From positions 445,805 through 509,804 of the forward strand of contig LNAC01000278.1 of the NCBI GenBank assembly GCA_002007465.1: a stretch of DNA of 64,000 bases, read 5' to 3'. Position numbers and translations under genes: made by a program. The notes under the pieces are model-generated. The model saw only the letters and a program-made list of their open reading frames with translations, was not told the origin of the DNA and ran no database searches. Each line of letters opens with the position of its first letter. The first letter of the stretch is position 1. Below, one piece after another: positions 43,797-54,697 of this stretch. The DNA is from Ailurus styani. Taxonomy: Eukaryota; Chordata; Mammalia; Carnivora; Ailuridae.

Positions 43797-43982
43797 GGGG
43801 TGCCTGTGAGGCTCGGTTAGGCATCTGCCTTCAGCTCAGGTCATGATCCCAGAGTCCCAGAATCAAGCCCCAACGTGGGGCTCCCTGCTCAGCGGGGACT
43901 CTGCCTCTCCTTCTGCCCCTTCTCCCTGATTATGCTCTTTCACACTCTCTCAAATAAACAAATAAAATCTTTAAAAAAATAA
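43797..43982 (+). mobile_element. CAN-SINE
   Basis: A full-length older copy with a small head deletion ('gtgaggctcggttaggcatc') and the normal end 'aaataaacaaataaaatctt'. No clear duplication was found. Confidence 0.88.
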
Positions 43983-44114
43983 AGTAAAATAAAAATAACT
44001 GTTTCTGTGACATGTAGTTAACCGCCTGACAGCTAAGTGCTGCCCTGGTTTCAGGTACACATTTGTGTTTGTATTTACAATCACGTTATCTGAAGTGTCA
44101 CATTTATCTTCCAG

Positions 44115-44195
44115 CATTGTGTTCCTCAAACTGGGGTGCATGGATACAGCTTTAGGGTTCATTGGATCCCCTAGTTTGAGAAACAACGCTCTAGG
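44115..44195. repeat. Possible short inverted-repeat MER element
   Basis: 'gttcctcaaactgggg' and 'ccctagtttgagaaac' are inverted copies facing each other over about 70 bases, like an internally deleted DNA transposon. The family is not identified. Confidence 0.4.
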
Positions 44196-44714
44196 ATCCA
44201 TAGCATTCCTATAGGATCTGCTACATGGTGAGGCTGAACCTGAGGAAAAAGTCAGAGAGAAATGCAGCGTCTGCAAAAGGGTGGCTCCCGCAGTCAGAGA
44301 GGCCAGAGAAGAGGCACATGAGGTTGTGATCTGGCCTGGGCTGACCTTGGAGGAGGTCAGATGGGGTAGGCGGGGGCATGGTGTTCCCGGGCAGGGGTGA
44401 GGCTTGGAAACAGGTGGTGGCAGCCTTACGGCTCTGCACGGGCCACCCAGGGGCCAGCCGTCAGGCACAGAGGCTGGGACACCGGCGGGGGGCAGGGCGG
44501 GGGGTGGTGGTGGTCAGCAAAACGGGCAGAGCCAGCTGTCAATCAGCAGAACTCAGGAACCCAAGGCAGGCATTTGGAGTTATGACTGGGCCTGCCTGGA
44601 GGGTCTTCAGAAGAGGGGGCACACACAGGATGCCCAACCCTGGCACCCCAGGACCAGGCTTAGGGCGGCACAGGGGCAGTGTGGAAGGCTTTCCACCCAG
44701 CTCACTCCTCCTCA
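44196..44714. other. Unique GC-rich sequence
   Basis: No repeat or gene recognised. Confidence 0.4.
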
Positions 44715-44990
44715 GGCTTCAGTGATCAGGACTTAAATGCCACTTCTTCCGGGAAGTCCTCCCTGATCCCCAGACTCACCTCTCTGCCAAACACCCACAG
44801 CACCCTGCCCTTCCCTGTGACTTTCCTTCCCTTGGCAGTTGGTTAGCGGCTCAAGGTTTGTTTTTATAACCAGACCATGAGCTTCCTGAGGGCAGGGGCT
44901 GTGCCTGTCCTAGTCACTGCTGTATCCCCAAGGCTAGAAATCCAGCAGGCTCTGCAAGTATTTGTTAATGAAATAAAAACAATGGGGACC
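44715..44990 (+). repeat. L2 3' end
   Basis: A clear L2 order: 'aatgccacttcttccgggaagtcctccctgatcc', 'gaccatgagcttcctgagggcaggggctgtg', 'cactgctgtatccccaagg', 'tatttgttaatgaa'. Confidence 0.85.
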
Positions 44991-45962
44991 CCAGGTTTGG
45001 TGGATCTGAATTTCTAGAACTCTGTCTGGCTTGGTCAGAGGTGATCTGGACCTGGACACTCTTGCCTGAGGCCACCATGTCTAAAAACTGAGAAACAACC
45101 TCCGACAGAAACGTTCTGTCGTGTCAGAAGCCTGGACTATAGGATAATATTTGGGCACCCCACATGATCTCCTGATCTGACCATCCAAATAAGGGCCCTC
45201 TTCTCTCACTCAAGTCCACGCCATTTAAAGCCATGAGCTCTGACACAGCGGGCAACATGAGGCCATTTGGAGACTCCCCTAGGCCTCAGACACTTTTACT
45301 TTTGGAGACCACACTCCATATCAAACATTACTAAGATGTTCTCTCACCTCACATGAAATAGAATATATTTAACCACGTAAGAGCCGAGTTCAGATGCATA
45401 TGACGAGCTGGAGTCATGTTCCATTTCGTAGACATTCACTTAAACATTTATCAATTTTGATTTCACAGGTTCCTTTTCTTATTTTGAAAAGTTTATATAG
45501 TTTGTCAAGTCATAAAATTTTTTATAGGCCTATAAAAAGCTCCTTTATCCATTTATTGGCTAAAGTGGTCCTGGGTCCAAGGCAGCTATGTTTCTTGTCC
45601 GGAAACTACCAGACAAGCTCCTAGACTCTGCCGATAGGAGCCAAACTTCCTCATGAGACTTGGACTCATCTACTCAAAGCACAGCATTTGGCAGCCTTCC
45701 TATGGATTCTGTAGGCAGAGCAGAGGAAGAACATTCCTGCCTGCCAAAAGTAAGGGCCATGTCTATGCGTGGGTGGTGAGCAATGGTTCCCAAATAAGGC
45801 ATCTGGAATGTAAAACAATCCCCTCCGGCTAGTCATCACACACTGACCACAGTGATGAATCTTGGAAGAATCTAGGAGAGAGAAAACAGGGAGAGTGGTA
45901 GGAAGGGGTGGGAAGAAGAGCTAATTTAATAGTACAATTATTAAATTAAGTAAAAAGCTCCC
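44991..45962. other. Unique sequence, AT-rich in part
   Basis: No repeat or gene recognised. Confidence 0.4.
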
Positions 45963-46170
45963 AGGGGCACCTGGGGGACTCAACCGGTTGAACGTCTGCC
46001 TTTCGCTCAGATCATGATCCCAGAGTCCTGGGATTGAGCCCCACATTGGGCTCCCTGCTTGGTGGGGAGTCTGCTTCTCCTCCCTCTGCCCCTACAGCAC
46101 CCCCACCCTGCCGCTCATGCTCTCTCTCTAGTTCTCTTTCAAATAGATAAAATTAAAATAAAAAAAACAG
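45963..46170 (+). mobile_element. CAN-SINE
   Basis: A full-length older copy ('ggggcacctgggggactcaacc' to 'tttcaaatagataaaa'). No clear duplication was found. Confidence 0.9.
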
Positions 46171-46277
46171 CAATAACTCCAGAAGTTCAATTCTAAGCTA
46201 ATAGGTTGAATATCCAATTTTATGGAATGGGGAGTAGTAATGAGGAATTTAATTACAAAATATGCTAGGCATTATAT

Positions 46278-46471
46278 ATATATATTTTAAAGATCTATTT
46301 ATTTATTTATTTATTTGACAGAGAGAGAGCACAGGCAGGGAGAGCAGCAGGCAGAAGAAGCAGGCTCCCCGCTGAACAGGGAGCCTGACATGGGACTCGA
46401 TCCCAGGACCCTGAGATCATGACCCAGCCAAAGGCAGACACTTAACTGACTGAGCCACCCAGAGGGGCCTC
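46278..46471 (-). mobile_element. CAN-SINE with 14-bp duplication
   Basis: A reverse-strand copy flanked by gctaggcattatat at 46264-46277 and 46472-46485. The head end is altered to 'ccacccagaggggcctc'. Confidence 0.94.
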
Positions 46472-46485
46472 GCTAGGCATTATAT

Positions 46486-46641
46486 TTTAAAATATTTTAT
46501 TTATTTATTTTAGAGAGAGATTGAGAGTGCAAGTGGGGGGAGGGAAAGAGACAAACTAAGCTAAACTGTGCTAAGCTAAATTATGACCTGAGCCGAAATC
46601 AAAAGTTGGACACTCAACTGACTAAGCCACTCAGGTGCCCC
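46486..46641 (-). mobile_element. Diverged, shortened CAN-SINE
   Basis: A reverse-strand copy recognised by 'tttatttattttagagagag' and 'ctaagccactcaggtgcccc'. The centre is replaced by repeats of a ctaagctaaa-like motif. A degraded target copy 'aggcattacac' follows at 46647-46657. Confidence 0.82.
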
Positions 46642-46659
46642 ACACCAGGCATTACACTG

Positions 46660-46940
46660 GGTCTTCCAGAAAGGTAGGTGCCCTCAGGCTGCTCACGTAT
46701 GTAGACAGAATATGTGTGATTCCCTAGTACAATATGATAGTGTGAATAAAGAACATAAAGCAATAATTATGGGGGAATGGATGAGGAGACAGTAATTAAT
46801 GGGGCCTGAGGAAGCCCAGGAAGATCTCACAGAGACTACAGCTTCTTAACTGGATCTTAAAAGATGAAAGGAATTTTTCCAGGTGATAAAAGGAGGGAAC
46901 AAAATCCCAGGAAGAGGAGGCAAAATGAACAAAGCTGTAT
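46660..46940 (-). repeat. Probable L2 fragment
   Basis: The text 'cttaactggatcttaaaagatgaaaggaatttttccagg' and 'cccaggaagaggaggcaaaatg' resembles reversed L2. Weak. Confidence 0.4.
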
Positions 46941-46944
46941 AAAT

Positions 46945-47145
46945 AAAAAATAATAATGGTTAACTTTCATTGAGTGCTTTCTATGTGCCAGATTCTGCTC
47001 TAAGCACTTCACAGTTAGTAATTCTCCTCTTAACACTCTTAGGGGAAGAATGTTCTTCCACTTAATGGCTGAGGAACTGGTGGCACAGGGAGGCTAAGCA
47101 ATTTTGTGATCAGGCTCTAGAGCCCTGATCCTCTACCCTCTTTCC
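46945..47145 (-). repeat. MIR relic
   Basis: Reversed MIR: 'cattgagtgctttctatgtgccagattctgctctaagcac', 'gctgaggaactggtggcac'. Confidence 0.78.
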
Positions 47146-47364
47146 AGGACCCACACAGGTATGGGGGGAGGGGAAGCAAGCAGAGAAGGGGAGCAAGGGG
47201 GAGTGGGGAGTCCAGTTGAGGGGATACAGGCTCCTTGGCTGAGGCTGGGGAACTGGATGATGAGACTGAAAACATTGACATTGGACCGGATTGGGAGGAT
47301 CCTTTGATGCCATGTAAGGATTTGGCTTTTATCCTACAGGCCTTTCTCAGAGTTGGGGAGGGGG
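47146..47364. other. Unique sequence
   Basis: No repeat or gene recognised. Confidence 0.4.
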
Positions 47365-47505
47365 GTCTCTGGATCATCTGCATGAGAACCATCTTGAGCT
47401 TGTAAAAATGCAGATTCTAGGCTTGGCCCCAGACCTACTGAAGCTGAAGCTCTGGGATGGAGCCTGACAATCTGAATTTTAAAAAGCTCCCTGTGTGGGT
47501 CAAGT
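47365..47505 (+). repeat. MER5A hAT relic
   Basis: The order 'tggatcatctgcatgagaacc', 'cttgtaaaaatgcagattc', 'cagacctactgaagctg' and 'caatctgaattttaaaaagc' closely follows MER5A. Confidence 0.8.
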
Positions 47506-47784
47506 TGGAGAAGCCCAACTCCCGGTCATGGGGACATAATTGTAAGTTGGGGGGTAAGTGGTCAGATGTGCTTTTCAGAAAGCCAAGTTTTGAGTCATGG
47601 ATGAGTAGGAGAGGGCAAAGCCTCCAAGCAGAAGATCAACCAAGAGCCTCCTGTCCTCTCCAGCCACGTGAGAGCCTAGACCGATAGAGGCATCAGACGT
47701 GTTTCAGTGACACCATGATGCAGACCTGGGGATGAGACTGGAGACTGAGGTCTGACCAATTAATTAATTGAGACGTTTCTGCTG

Positions 47785-47965
47785 GTGTGGCCATGATGGA
47801 GAGAGCGCAGACTTGGATTTACAAGACTTGGGTTCAGGTTCAAGCCCTGGCATTTGCCAGCCATTCGACCGTGGCCCCTCAGTTTTCTCATCCCACGACA
47901 GGGACACTATTACCCACCTCGTGGTCCTGTTGTGAGGACCGAATGATGTACTCTAAGGAAATAGA
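47785..47965 (+). repeat. MIR relic
   Basis: Sense MIR: 'gagagcgcagacttgg', 'acttgggttcaggttcaagccc', 'cagttttctcatcccacgacaggg', 'tgttgtgaggaccgaatg'. Confidence 0.8.
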
Positions 47966-48444
47966 TACATTCTTGACACTCGAGACTTTCCACACTCATC
48001 TCCAGAAAGGAAGATTGAAAGTAAAATGAAATCGAGGCAAGACCTTGTCTAATGAGCACCCTCTAAGCCACACCATGGGAAGCCACCCTGACCCCCTCTG
48101 CAGGGAGGGATGGAGCTGCGCTTAGCTCTCCCTCCTCTGCTGGTCTCAGTGCCAAGGATGAGCTGAGCTGGGAAGGAATGTGCTGAAGCTGAGCAGACCT
48201 GGCCACAGGTCAGAGATGAGTCTCCGCCTGGCACCAGCATCTTCCATGGCTGCTAACAACTTCTCTGACAGCATGCCTGTGAAGTCCATCACCAGAGGGC
48301 TGGACAGGCCAGGGCAGAACCAGCGGCCACGATGGTTCCAGCAATGCCAGATGGAAGATGCTGGTAGGGAAAGCGTCAGCTGGGGGAGCATCTGTAGCCC
48401 TAGAGAAGCTGGCCTGAGTCGGGCAAGGGGGTCCAAGGTTAGGA
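47966..48444. other. Unique sequence
   Basis: No repeat or gene recognised. Confidence 0.4.
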
Positions 48445-48445
48445 C

Positions 48446-48563
48446 CAGAGTTGCCAGATTAAAGATCTCATGTAATCCTTATACTGAAACATTATTCATC
48501 ATTTATCTGAAGCTCAAATTTAACATGTCCTATATTTTGATTTGGTAAATCCAGCAACCTTAG
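48446..48563 (+). mobile_element. Palindromic MER (MER53-like) DNA transposon relic
   Basis: A 118-bp element with inverted termini 'cagagttgccagatt' and 'aaatccagcaaccttag'. The interior 'tactgaaacattattcatcatttatctgaagctcaaattt' is typical of this palindromic non-autonomous family. The family name is from memory. Confidence 0.65.
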
Positions 48564-50734
48564 TTTGGACCCTTCAGGTCTACACACGTTAACCTTGGAG
48601 CCAGTCCCAGAGAATAGGGTAGGGGGTGAAGGGAGGGGAGGTGGGCTTTGGCTCATTGCTCTGAGGGTGACACAGCTCCCTGACCCCCACCCAGGAGACT
48701 GGTGGGTCTAGATGTGTCACTGTCTCTAACCTGGAATTCTGACCTTGACCTGCCTGTCAAACACTGAACTACTTTCTTCCTCATCAGATGTGTTAAGCTC
48801 CCAGATCGGGTTCTTGGGTTTTCAGCTCTCCAACTGTGAGCTGAACTTCCCTTCCCCTGGGAACTGGTTCCTTCTGATCGGCGTGGCTGTGTGACCATTG
48901 CTACATCCCTAGGTGACCCCTGTTCCAGTTAGGAGAGGTGCTTTCAGAGCCACAGAAGAGCCAGTGAGACAGGAATGGCCGGGGTACCAAGGCTGGGGGA
49001 AAATTCGTTTTATGACATGCAGTAATCAAAGACAGTCATGCATTAGTGAGTGACGTGCCTAACTATTCAGCTCTCCCAAGTTTGGTGTTCTGTATATTTT
49101 TATATATCCAATAATGACTAAAATCTTTATGCTTTGATCTTTTAATACTGTTACACCCTTCCAAAAATTAAAAAAAAAAAACCTAAAAATGTATACTCTG
49201 TAATCTTTGACTCAGTTAACCTTGCCAATAGAAAATTCGCCTTTTAGCCCGAGGCAAGGCCAGCTTCCTGGATGTGACTGGTATAGGGCTCTGAGCTCAG
49301 GAGGACCCTGTGCTTAGCCTAATGGTCTGCCGTTACCATCTTGCAATTCTGAGTGACTTTTGAACCAGGGCCCCACATTTTCATTTTGCACTGAGCCTCA
49401 CATATTATGTCCTTCGCCCTGCCCTTAGGCATGATGGGATAACCAGAAATGGAGTTTAGCACATGCAGGATGAAAAGAGCTTCTGAAACACCAGCCTTGA
49501 AAAGCCCACACTTGTGATAGGGCGGCACAAAATCATAGATAGGAAGGTGTTTTCCTCAAGGGAGGAAAGTCAAGTCAAATCATATCAGGCAGGTATCCTG
49601 TCCCCCCGAAGGCGGCTCATTGCTACAGGACACAGTGACAACAGCTGCCGGGTGTGGCACATCAGGCCTAGGAAAGTCAGCATATCCACAAAGATGCTCT
49701 TTCCCACAGACACAGGCGTAAAGAGCACAAAGCTAAGAGTGCACTGTGGGGAGGGGGCCTTCCCGCCTGGGCTGTGACCCGGGCCATCCATTGCAATCCC
49801 ACAGAGCACAACCTCTAAATCCGCAGCCAGGATCTCCCCGACTCCCGCCAACCCCTCAGGGCTGGGTGGCCCTCCCCTAGAGGACTCAGTCAGTGGGCCC
49901 TGGTGCACCTGGGACTTCCAGCAAGGTACAGGGACTGCGAGCCAGAAGGGGGTACTTGGGCTTGTCCCCTCTACTCACTCAGTGCTCCTTTCCTTCTCCT
50001 ATCTTTCTGCTCACCCTCCCCCCTCCCTACACCCCTCCCCATCCCATGCCTGGTCCCCTTCCACCCCGATGCATCTGGGTTCCCACAGGATCAGTGGCTC
50101 AGTGGAGCCGAGGTCAGGGAGGGGATGGCCTTTCCCATCCTTTTTGTTCTAGTTCAGTGGCTATCTTTGCTATCTTAGGTGATAGGCATTAGGGGCTGGC
50201 TGCCAAGCAGTGAAGCCAAGTGGGAAATTCAGTAGAGCGGGCTTTTTGTTTATTTCTAATAGGAAGTTAGGAATTACCCAAAAGCAAGGGCTGTGTTTCC
50301 AGCTGACAGCCTTGTGTTCGGTCTGGGATAAAAGTGCTCCTGCTGACTTCCTCATCCTCTGCCACCAGCCTGATTGATAACAGCTGCAGATGACCCTGGG
50401 TAGAGCCTGGCTTTCTGCCTGCTTGTCTCCGTTCAAGAGTCCTTGCTTGGCCGCCATCAAGGGACCAGTGCCCAAATCTGCCAGATGGCTTCAGACAATA
50501 TGCTCACCAGAGTCAGAGGTAATTCAAGATGCTGGTACTTGAAGGAGGTTCTCGGACTGTCACTTAGCGGTGGGGTTGGTGGTTGAGCCTCACATCCCGC
50601 CAACATCCCAGTGACACCAATAGCGGCGGGGCCCGGACGAAGACAGCAGCTTGCAACTTGGGGAGGACGTGCCAAACATAGCTGATGTTACTAATCAAGC
50701 CTGACACCTCCGCGGAGACATTACAGTGTGGCAC
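48564..50734. other. Unique sequence, about 2.2 kb
   Basis: No confident repeat; an A tract lies at 49171-49182. A moderately CpG-rich patch at 50585-50660 is not long enough for a CpG island. Confidence 0.4.
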
Positions 50735-50969
50735 CAAGAGCAACAGTTCAGGTCAGACCACCCAGGTTTGAAGCCTCACTGTGGCATCTGTTAACCCTGT
50801 GAAGGTGGGGAAGTCACTTAACCTCTCTGTGCCTCAGCTTCCTCATCAGTAAAATGGGGTTAATGAAAGTGGCTGCTTCATAAAGTTGTTGTGAGGATCA
50901 AATGTGTTCATATTCATAAACTGCTCAGAATGATGCCTGGCACCTCAGGAGTGCTTAATAACTTTCAAC

Positions 50970-50975
<6 letters not shown>
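50735..50975 (+). repeat. Well-preserved MIR
   Basis: Sense MIR: 'gggaagtcacttaacctctctgtgcctcagcttcctcatc', 'gttgtgaggatcaaatgtg', 'gatgcctggcacctcagg'. Confidence 0.88.
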
Positions 50976-50979
<4 letters not shown>

Positions 50980-51006
<27 letters not shown>

Positions 51007-51008
51007 TT
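50980..51008 (+). repeat. (ATT)n microsatellite
   Basis: About nine perfect ATT units join a plus-strand MIR to a minus-strand MIR. Confidence 0.95.
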
Positions 51009-51145
51009 ATCCTCACAATGACACTAGAAGGAATGCATGTTGGCAGATGAAAAACTAGCTTCAAAGAGGTTATATGACTTGTCGAGGTGACACAGATGGC
51101 AAATGACAGAGCCCTGACTTCAGTCAGAGCCTGTGTACCAACCTC
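51009..51145 (-). repeat. MIR relic, minus arm
   Basis: Reversed MIR: 'tcctcacaatgacactagaagg', 'aggtgacacagatggcaaatgacagagccctgac'. Confidence 0.75.
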
Positions 51146-52310
51146 ATGCCCCCATGGTGCCTCAGTGCAGAGAGGCAAATGGGGAGAGGTGTTCGGGTCT
51201 GTAACCATCTCTAACCAGCATTCCCAACCCCAAGATGTCCTTTTGAATTTACCCAGGGCACTGGAGAAAGGGAGGTGGGTGGACACAGGGTGTCAGAATG
51301 AAGACATCTCTTTGGAAGAATGATCTGCCAACAAGAAGACTGTAGAAGTGGAAGGAATTAAGGCGAGGACCCCAGACTTGTCCCATTCGCCCCTCTCGCT
51401 ATAATCCAAGGAGCTCCTTGGAGTGTAATCTAGCAAGTACAGTTACTCCAAGTAACCACCGAAACCTGGTCTTTTGTAGTCTTTGGGAGAAAGTGGAAGG
51501 CTATAGTTTAAAGCAAAAGGCACCCTTGATTGCTGTGGGTGACAAGGTGCTAATGGGTTCTAATAATCTCTAAATCTCGGTTAAGTGTTCTTCACACTGG
51601 GCTGTGATTAAAACCTCTGCTCCCGGGGGGACCCTGTGAGCATCTGTCCATCTGCCAGGTTCCATTTTCTCTAATTGGCTTGGGCGCCTGGGCCCGCTTA
51701 AACAGAATTTAGACCTATTAGGAGCAGTTTGCCATAGACACAGGTCCAATCCTTGCTAGCTACTTTTGGTGACAGAAGCTGAATTAGGCTGAGAATAGAA
51801 TCCCGGAATCTAAAATTCTCTGGTGTTTAAAAACACTGACAAAGCCATCCCAGGTTTCTGCTGAAGTACACCATTTTACAAATTGAAACAGGGAGCTGTT
51901 TTGGTCGACCTACTATTTAGAAAGTAAACAAACAACAAAACACACATACAACTATTTCAGAAATGCTACCAAACAGAAAAGAAATCCTCTTGCCAAAATG
52001 CCGCCATATAAAGAAAGCAATTGAAGAAAAGAGTACTTGTTGAAATGCCACTGACATTATATCAAGTGGAACTAGAAAGAAAATTAATATCCTGCTTAAC
52101 TCCACGAGCCTTTTTCCAAATCACTTATTTTAAAAACTACAACCTACTTAATTAAATAATATTTACTGAACCATAGACTGTCAAGTTTCCTTATATAAAA
52201 ATAATAAAAATTATTTGATCAGGTTTTGGTATCAGAAACATTGGGGTGCTAAATTGAAAATGGTCAGGAGATGACAGGGTTGGGTAACAGAGGACCTATA
52301 CTCTTAACAT
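51146..52310. other. Unique sequence with two AT-rich blocks
   Basis: No repeat recognised over about 1.1 kb. Blocks 51400-51730 and 51905-52200 are free of recognised repeats and dense in TAATTA/ATTAAA-type cores. They are candidates for conserved non-coding elements. Confidence 0.4.
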
Positions 52311-52311
52311 A

Positions 52312-52835
52312 GGTGTTGGGTTCATTATTTATTGCTAACCCCCAAACTTAGTGGCTTAAAACGATACCAATCACTGATTGTCTTTCACAGTTTACACGTG
52401 TCAAGAATTTGTTCTGGCTCAGAGGTTCTCAGGAGACTGTCGTCCGTGTCCTCCAGGGCTGTGTTATCTGAAGGTTGCCAGAGGCTGCAGGAGCCGCCCC
52501 TGGGGCGGCTCACTCACTTGGCTGGCGAGTTGGTGTTGGCTGTTGGCAGGTGCTTCAGCTGTTCTCTATGGACCCCTCCATGGACCACTTCAGTGTCCTC
52601 AGGGCATGGCGGCTGCCTTCCCCAGGGGTGAGTCAAGAGACTGAGGTGAAAGCCACAGGGCCATTTATGACCTCCACTGTGGCCTCTACCAGACTCTGTG
52701 TGGGCAGAGGCTACACAAGGGCTGGAAGACCAGGGGGCAAGAATCACTGGGGATCCCTGGAAAGCTGGCCACCACCACCGGTAGCTCTAACACTAACCAG
52801 TTTCGAAAAGCCTCTGTGATCTTCCAGTTTCTTCC
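52312..52835 (-). mobile_element. MaLR/ERVL-like LTR relic
   Basis: Antisense relic of the family at 25722: 'aacttagtggcttaaaacg', 'aagaatttgttctggctcag', 'ctcactcacttggctggcgagttggtg'. Confidence 0.68.
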
Positions 52836-53009
52836 AAATATTCCTTTCTTCCATTTTCATAGCACCCAACTGTGTTCATCACCTGACTAAAGGCTTCTGC
52901 CTTCGGTTACAGATGCATAGAAATTTAGAGCTGAGTCACACTGTAGCAACCACGTAACCCAAGTCCCAATGCCTCTTGAGATCATTTATTAAAATGATAG
53001 GTTTAGGTG
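52836..53009. other. Unique sequence
   Basis: No repeat or gene recognised. Confidence 0.4.
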
Positions 53010-53110
53010 TTCCTCTCCTCTCCAGACTGTAAGCCCCTTGAGAGCAGGGTTATACCTTCTTTTCATGCATTCCCAGGGCTCAGCACAAAGCCTGTGATGT
53101 AGGGGTGCCC
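53010..53110 (+). repeat. L2 3' end
   Basis: 'ctccagactgtaagccccttgagagcagggttataccttc' is a near-consensus L2 segment, followed by 'cccagggctcagcac'. Confidence 0.8.
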
Positions 53111-53524
53111 CTTGAAGGCTGACCGAAGTGTTTTCACTCACCTCGGTTGAATCATTTCATTCTCTGGAGCTGTTCCCATTTGTACTGGACTGGGTGGTTT
53201 TTAAGCAAAGCCACTTGCCACTTGATCAATGTGAAGAGCCTTTTTTCCCAGAGGAATGTGGTCATGTGGCTTGATAGCTTTTTTCATCACTGCCTAGAAG
53301 CATCTCCTTTTGGCTTGGGATCAAGACAGTCCAGCCACAAGTGAACCATAGAAGCAGACCAGCTTGTAGTAGACCCTCGAAAGACAATGGTAGAATAAAT
53401 CGTCATCCCGGGTCCCGTCTTTGAGCGAAGACCAGTTCAAAATGCTTCCCAGCTGTGTCGTGGGAAGGGAAAAGAGGGAGGACAACTGAACACAGAGAGA
53501 CTCCCCGACTCTGTGGGTTAATCT
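53111..53524. other. Unique sequence
   Basis: No repeat or gene recognised. Confidence 0.4.
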
Positions 53525-53770
53525 GATCATTACTCCCTTGCTCAAAAGCCCCTTTTTGTCCCCCATTGCCAACAGAGAAAAACTCAAATTCCTTAGTCTA
53601 AATCCAGGACGCCTTCCCTTTCATGGACCCCTTGCACCAGGCAGGCATGCTGGCTCTACCCTGTCCAGAGCTGTTTTCTTTGCCCCTCGTAATCCTTTGC
53701 CCTTATGTGGCCCATTCCAAGCACTCTCTAAGCCAGCACCCTCCAAAGACCTCTCACACTGAGTGTAAGT
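53525..53770 (+). repeat. L2 fragment
   Basis: L2-type 'tgctcaaaagcccctttttgtcc', 'aaactcaaattccttagtctaaatcc' and 'tttgcccttatgtggcccattcc' occur in order. Confidence 0.65.
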
Positions 53771-54490
53771 TGCTTCAGAAGTTGTATTCCAGAGAAACAC
53801 TTGGAATTAAAACTATACCAAGATGCATTTTAACAAACTATGCTGGGTAATTTTTCTTAGAACATTTCCTCTAATAGGGAATGGGAAATAGATGATAAAC
53901 AAATTACTTGTACTTTCCTGGGATTTTATTTGATGTGCTAAGGCACACTAGAGAGGAAATTGAGCCCAGGAGAAAGATCTGGAGGCGACCCTTCCATAGC
54001 AGTGGGTCAGTAACCCCACGCAGAGGCTGGTAGTCCTGTAAATGATCCCAACTACCCCATAAATCTCAGGTATCACTGTTTCTACTTCTCTGGAGCATCC
54101 AGACTGCACGGGGAGCTTCATTAAAATTCACTCCTGTTTATCCACTCAGCCCCTTTCACTGTAAAAAGATGGGCCATAAAGGAAAAGTGCTAGTACTGCT
54201 TTTCCGGAGGCACCTGTCTGACGCGGATCCAAGCAGGTGGTATTTTCCCAGGTTGACTCCTTTGTTTGGAAAATGTTCGGAGACTTTGCTCAGAGCAGTC
54301 AATCACCCAGGAAGTACAGACAAGCCCATTCTTACCAAGTTACTCCTAAGTACACTGACCTCATTATTTACCCATAAATGTGAATTGATATTTGTTTAAC
54401 GTGTCTATTTGTAGATTGTCGATGGGTCTGTGTGCCTGTCATCTCTCTGTCTACATTGTTATTGTCTGTTTCTTAAAAAGGAGGGTGAAG
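53771..54490. other. Unique sequence
   Basis: No repeat or gene recognised. Confidence 0.4.
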
Positions 54491-54493
54491 TCT

Positions 54494-54696
54494 TTTTTTT
54501 TTTTTTAAAGATTTTTTATTTATTTACTTGACAGAGAGAGAGAGATCACAAGTAGGCAGAGGCGCAGGCAGAGAGAGATGGGGAAGCAGGCTCTTCACTG
54601 AGCAGAGAACCTGATGCGGGGCTTGATCCCAGGACTCTGAGATCATGACCTGAGCCGAAGGCAGAGGCTTAACCCACTGAGCCACCCAGGCACCCC
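54494..54696 (-). mobile_element. Young mustelid-type CAN-SINE
   Basis: Reverse copy whose 'gatcacaagtaggcagaggcgcaggcagag' and 'ggcagaggcttaacccactgagcc' are the complements of the young type. The duplication is weak ('gaagtct' and 'ggagtct'). Confidence 0.92.
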
Positions 54697-54697
54697 A

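Noticed and set aside
43971..44468. 165-codon minus-strand open frame
   Set aside because: Its C-terminal part is A-rich flank next to a SINE tail and the composition is irregular. No recognisable protein.
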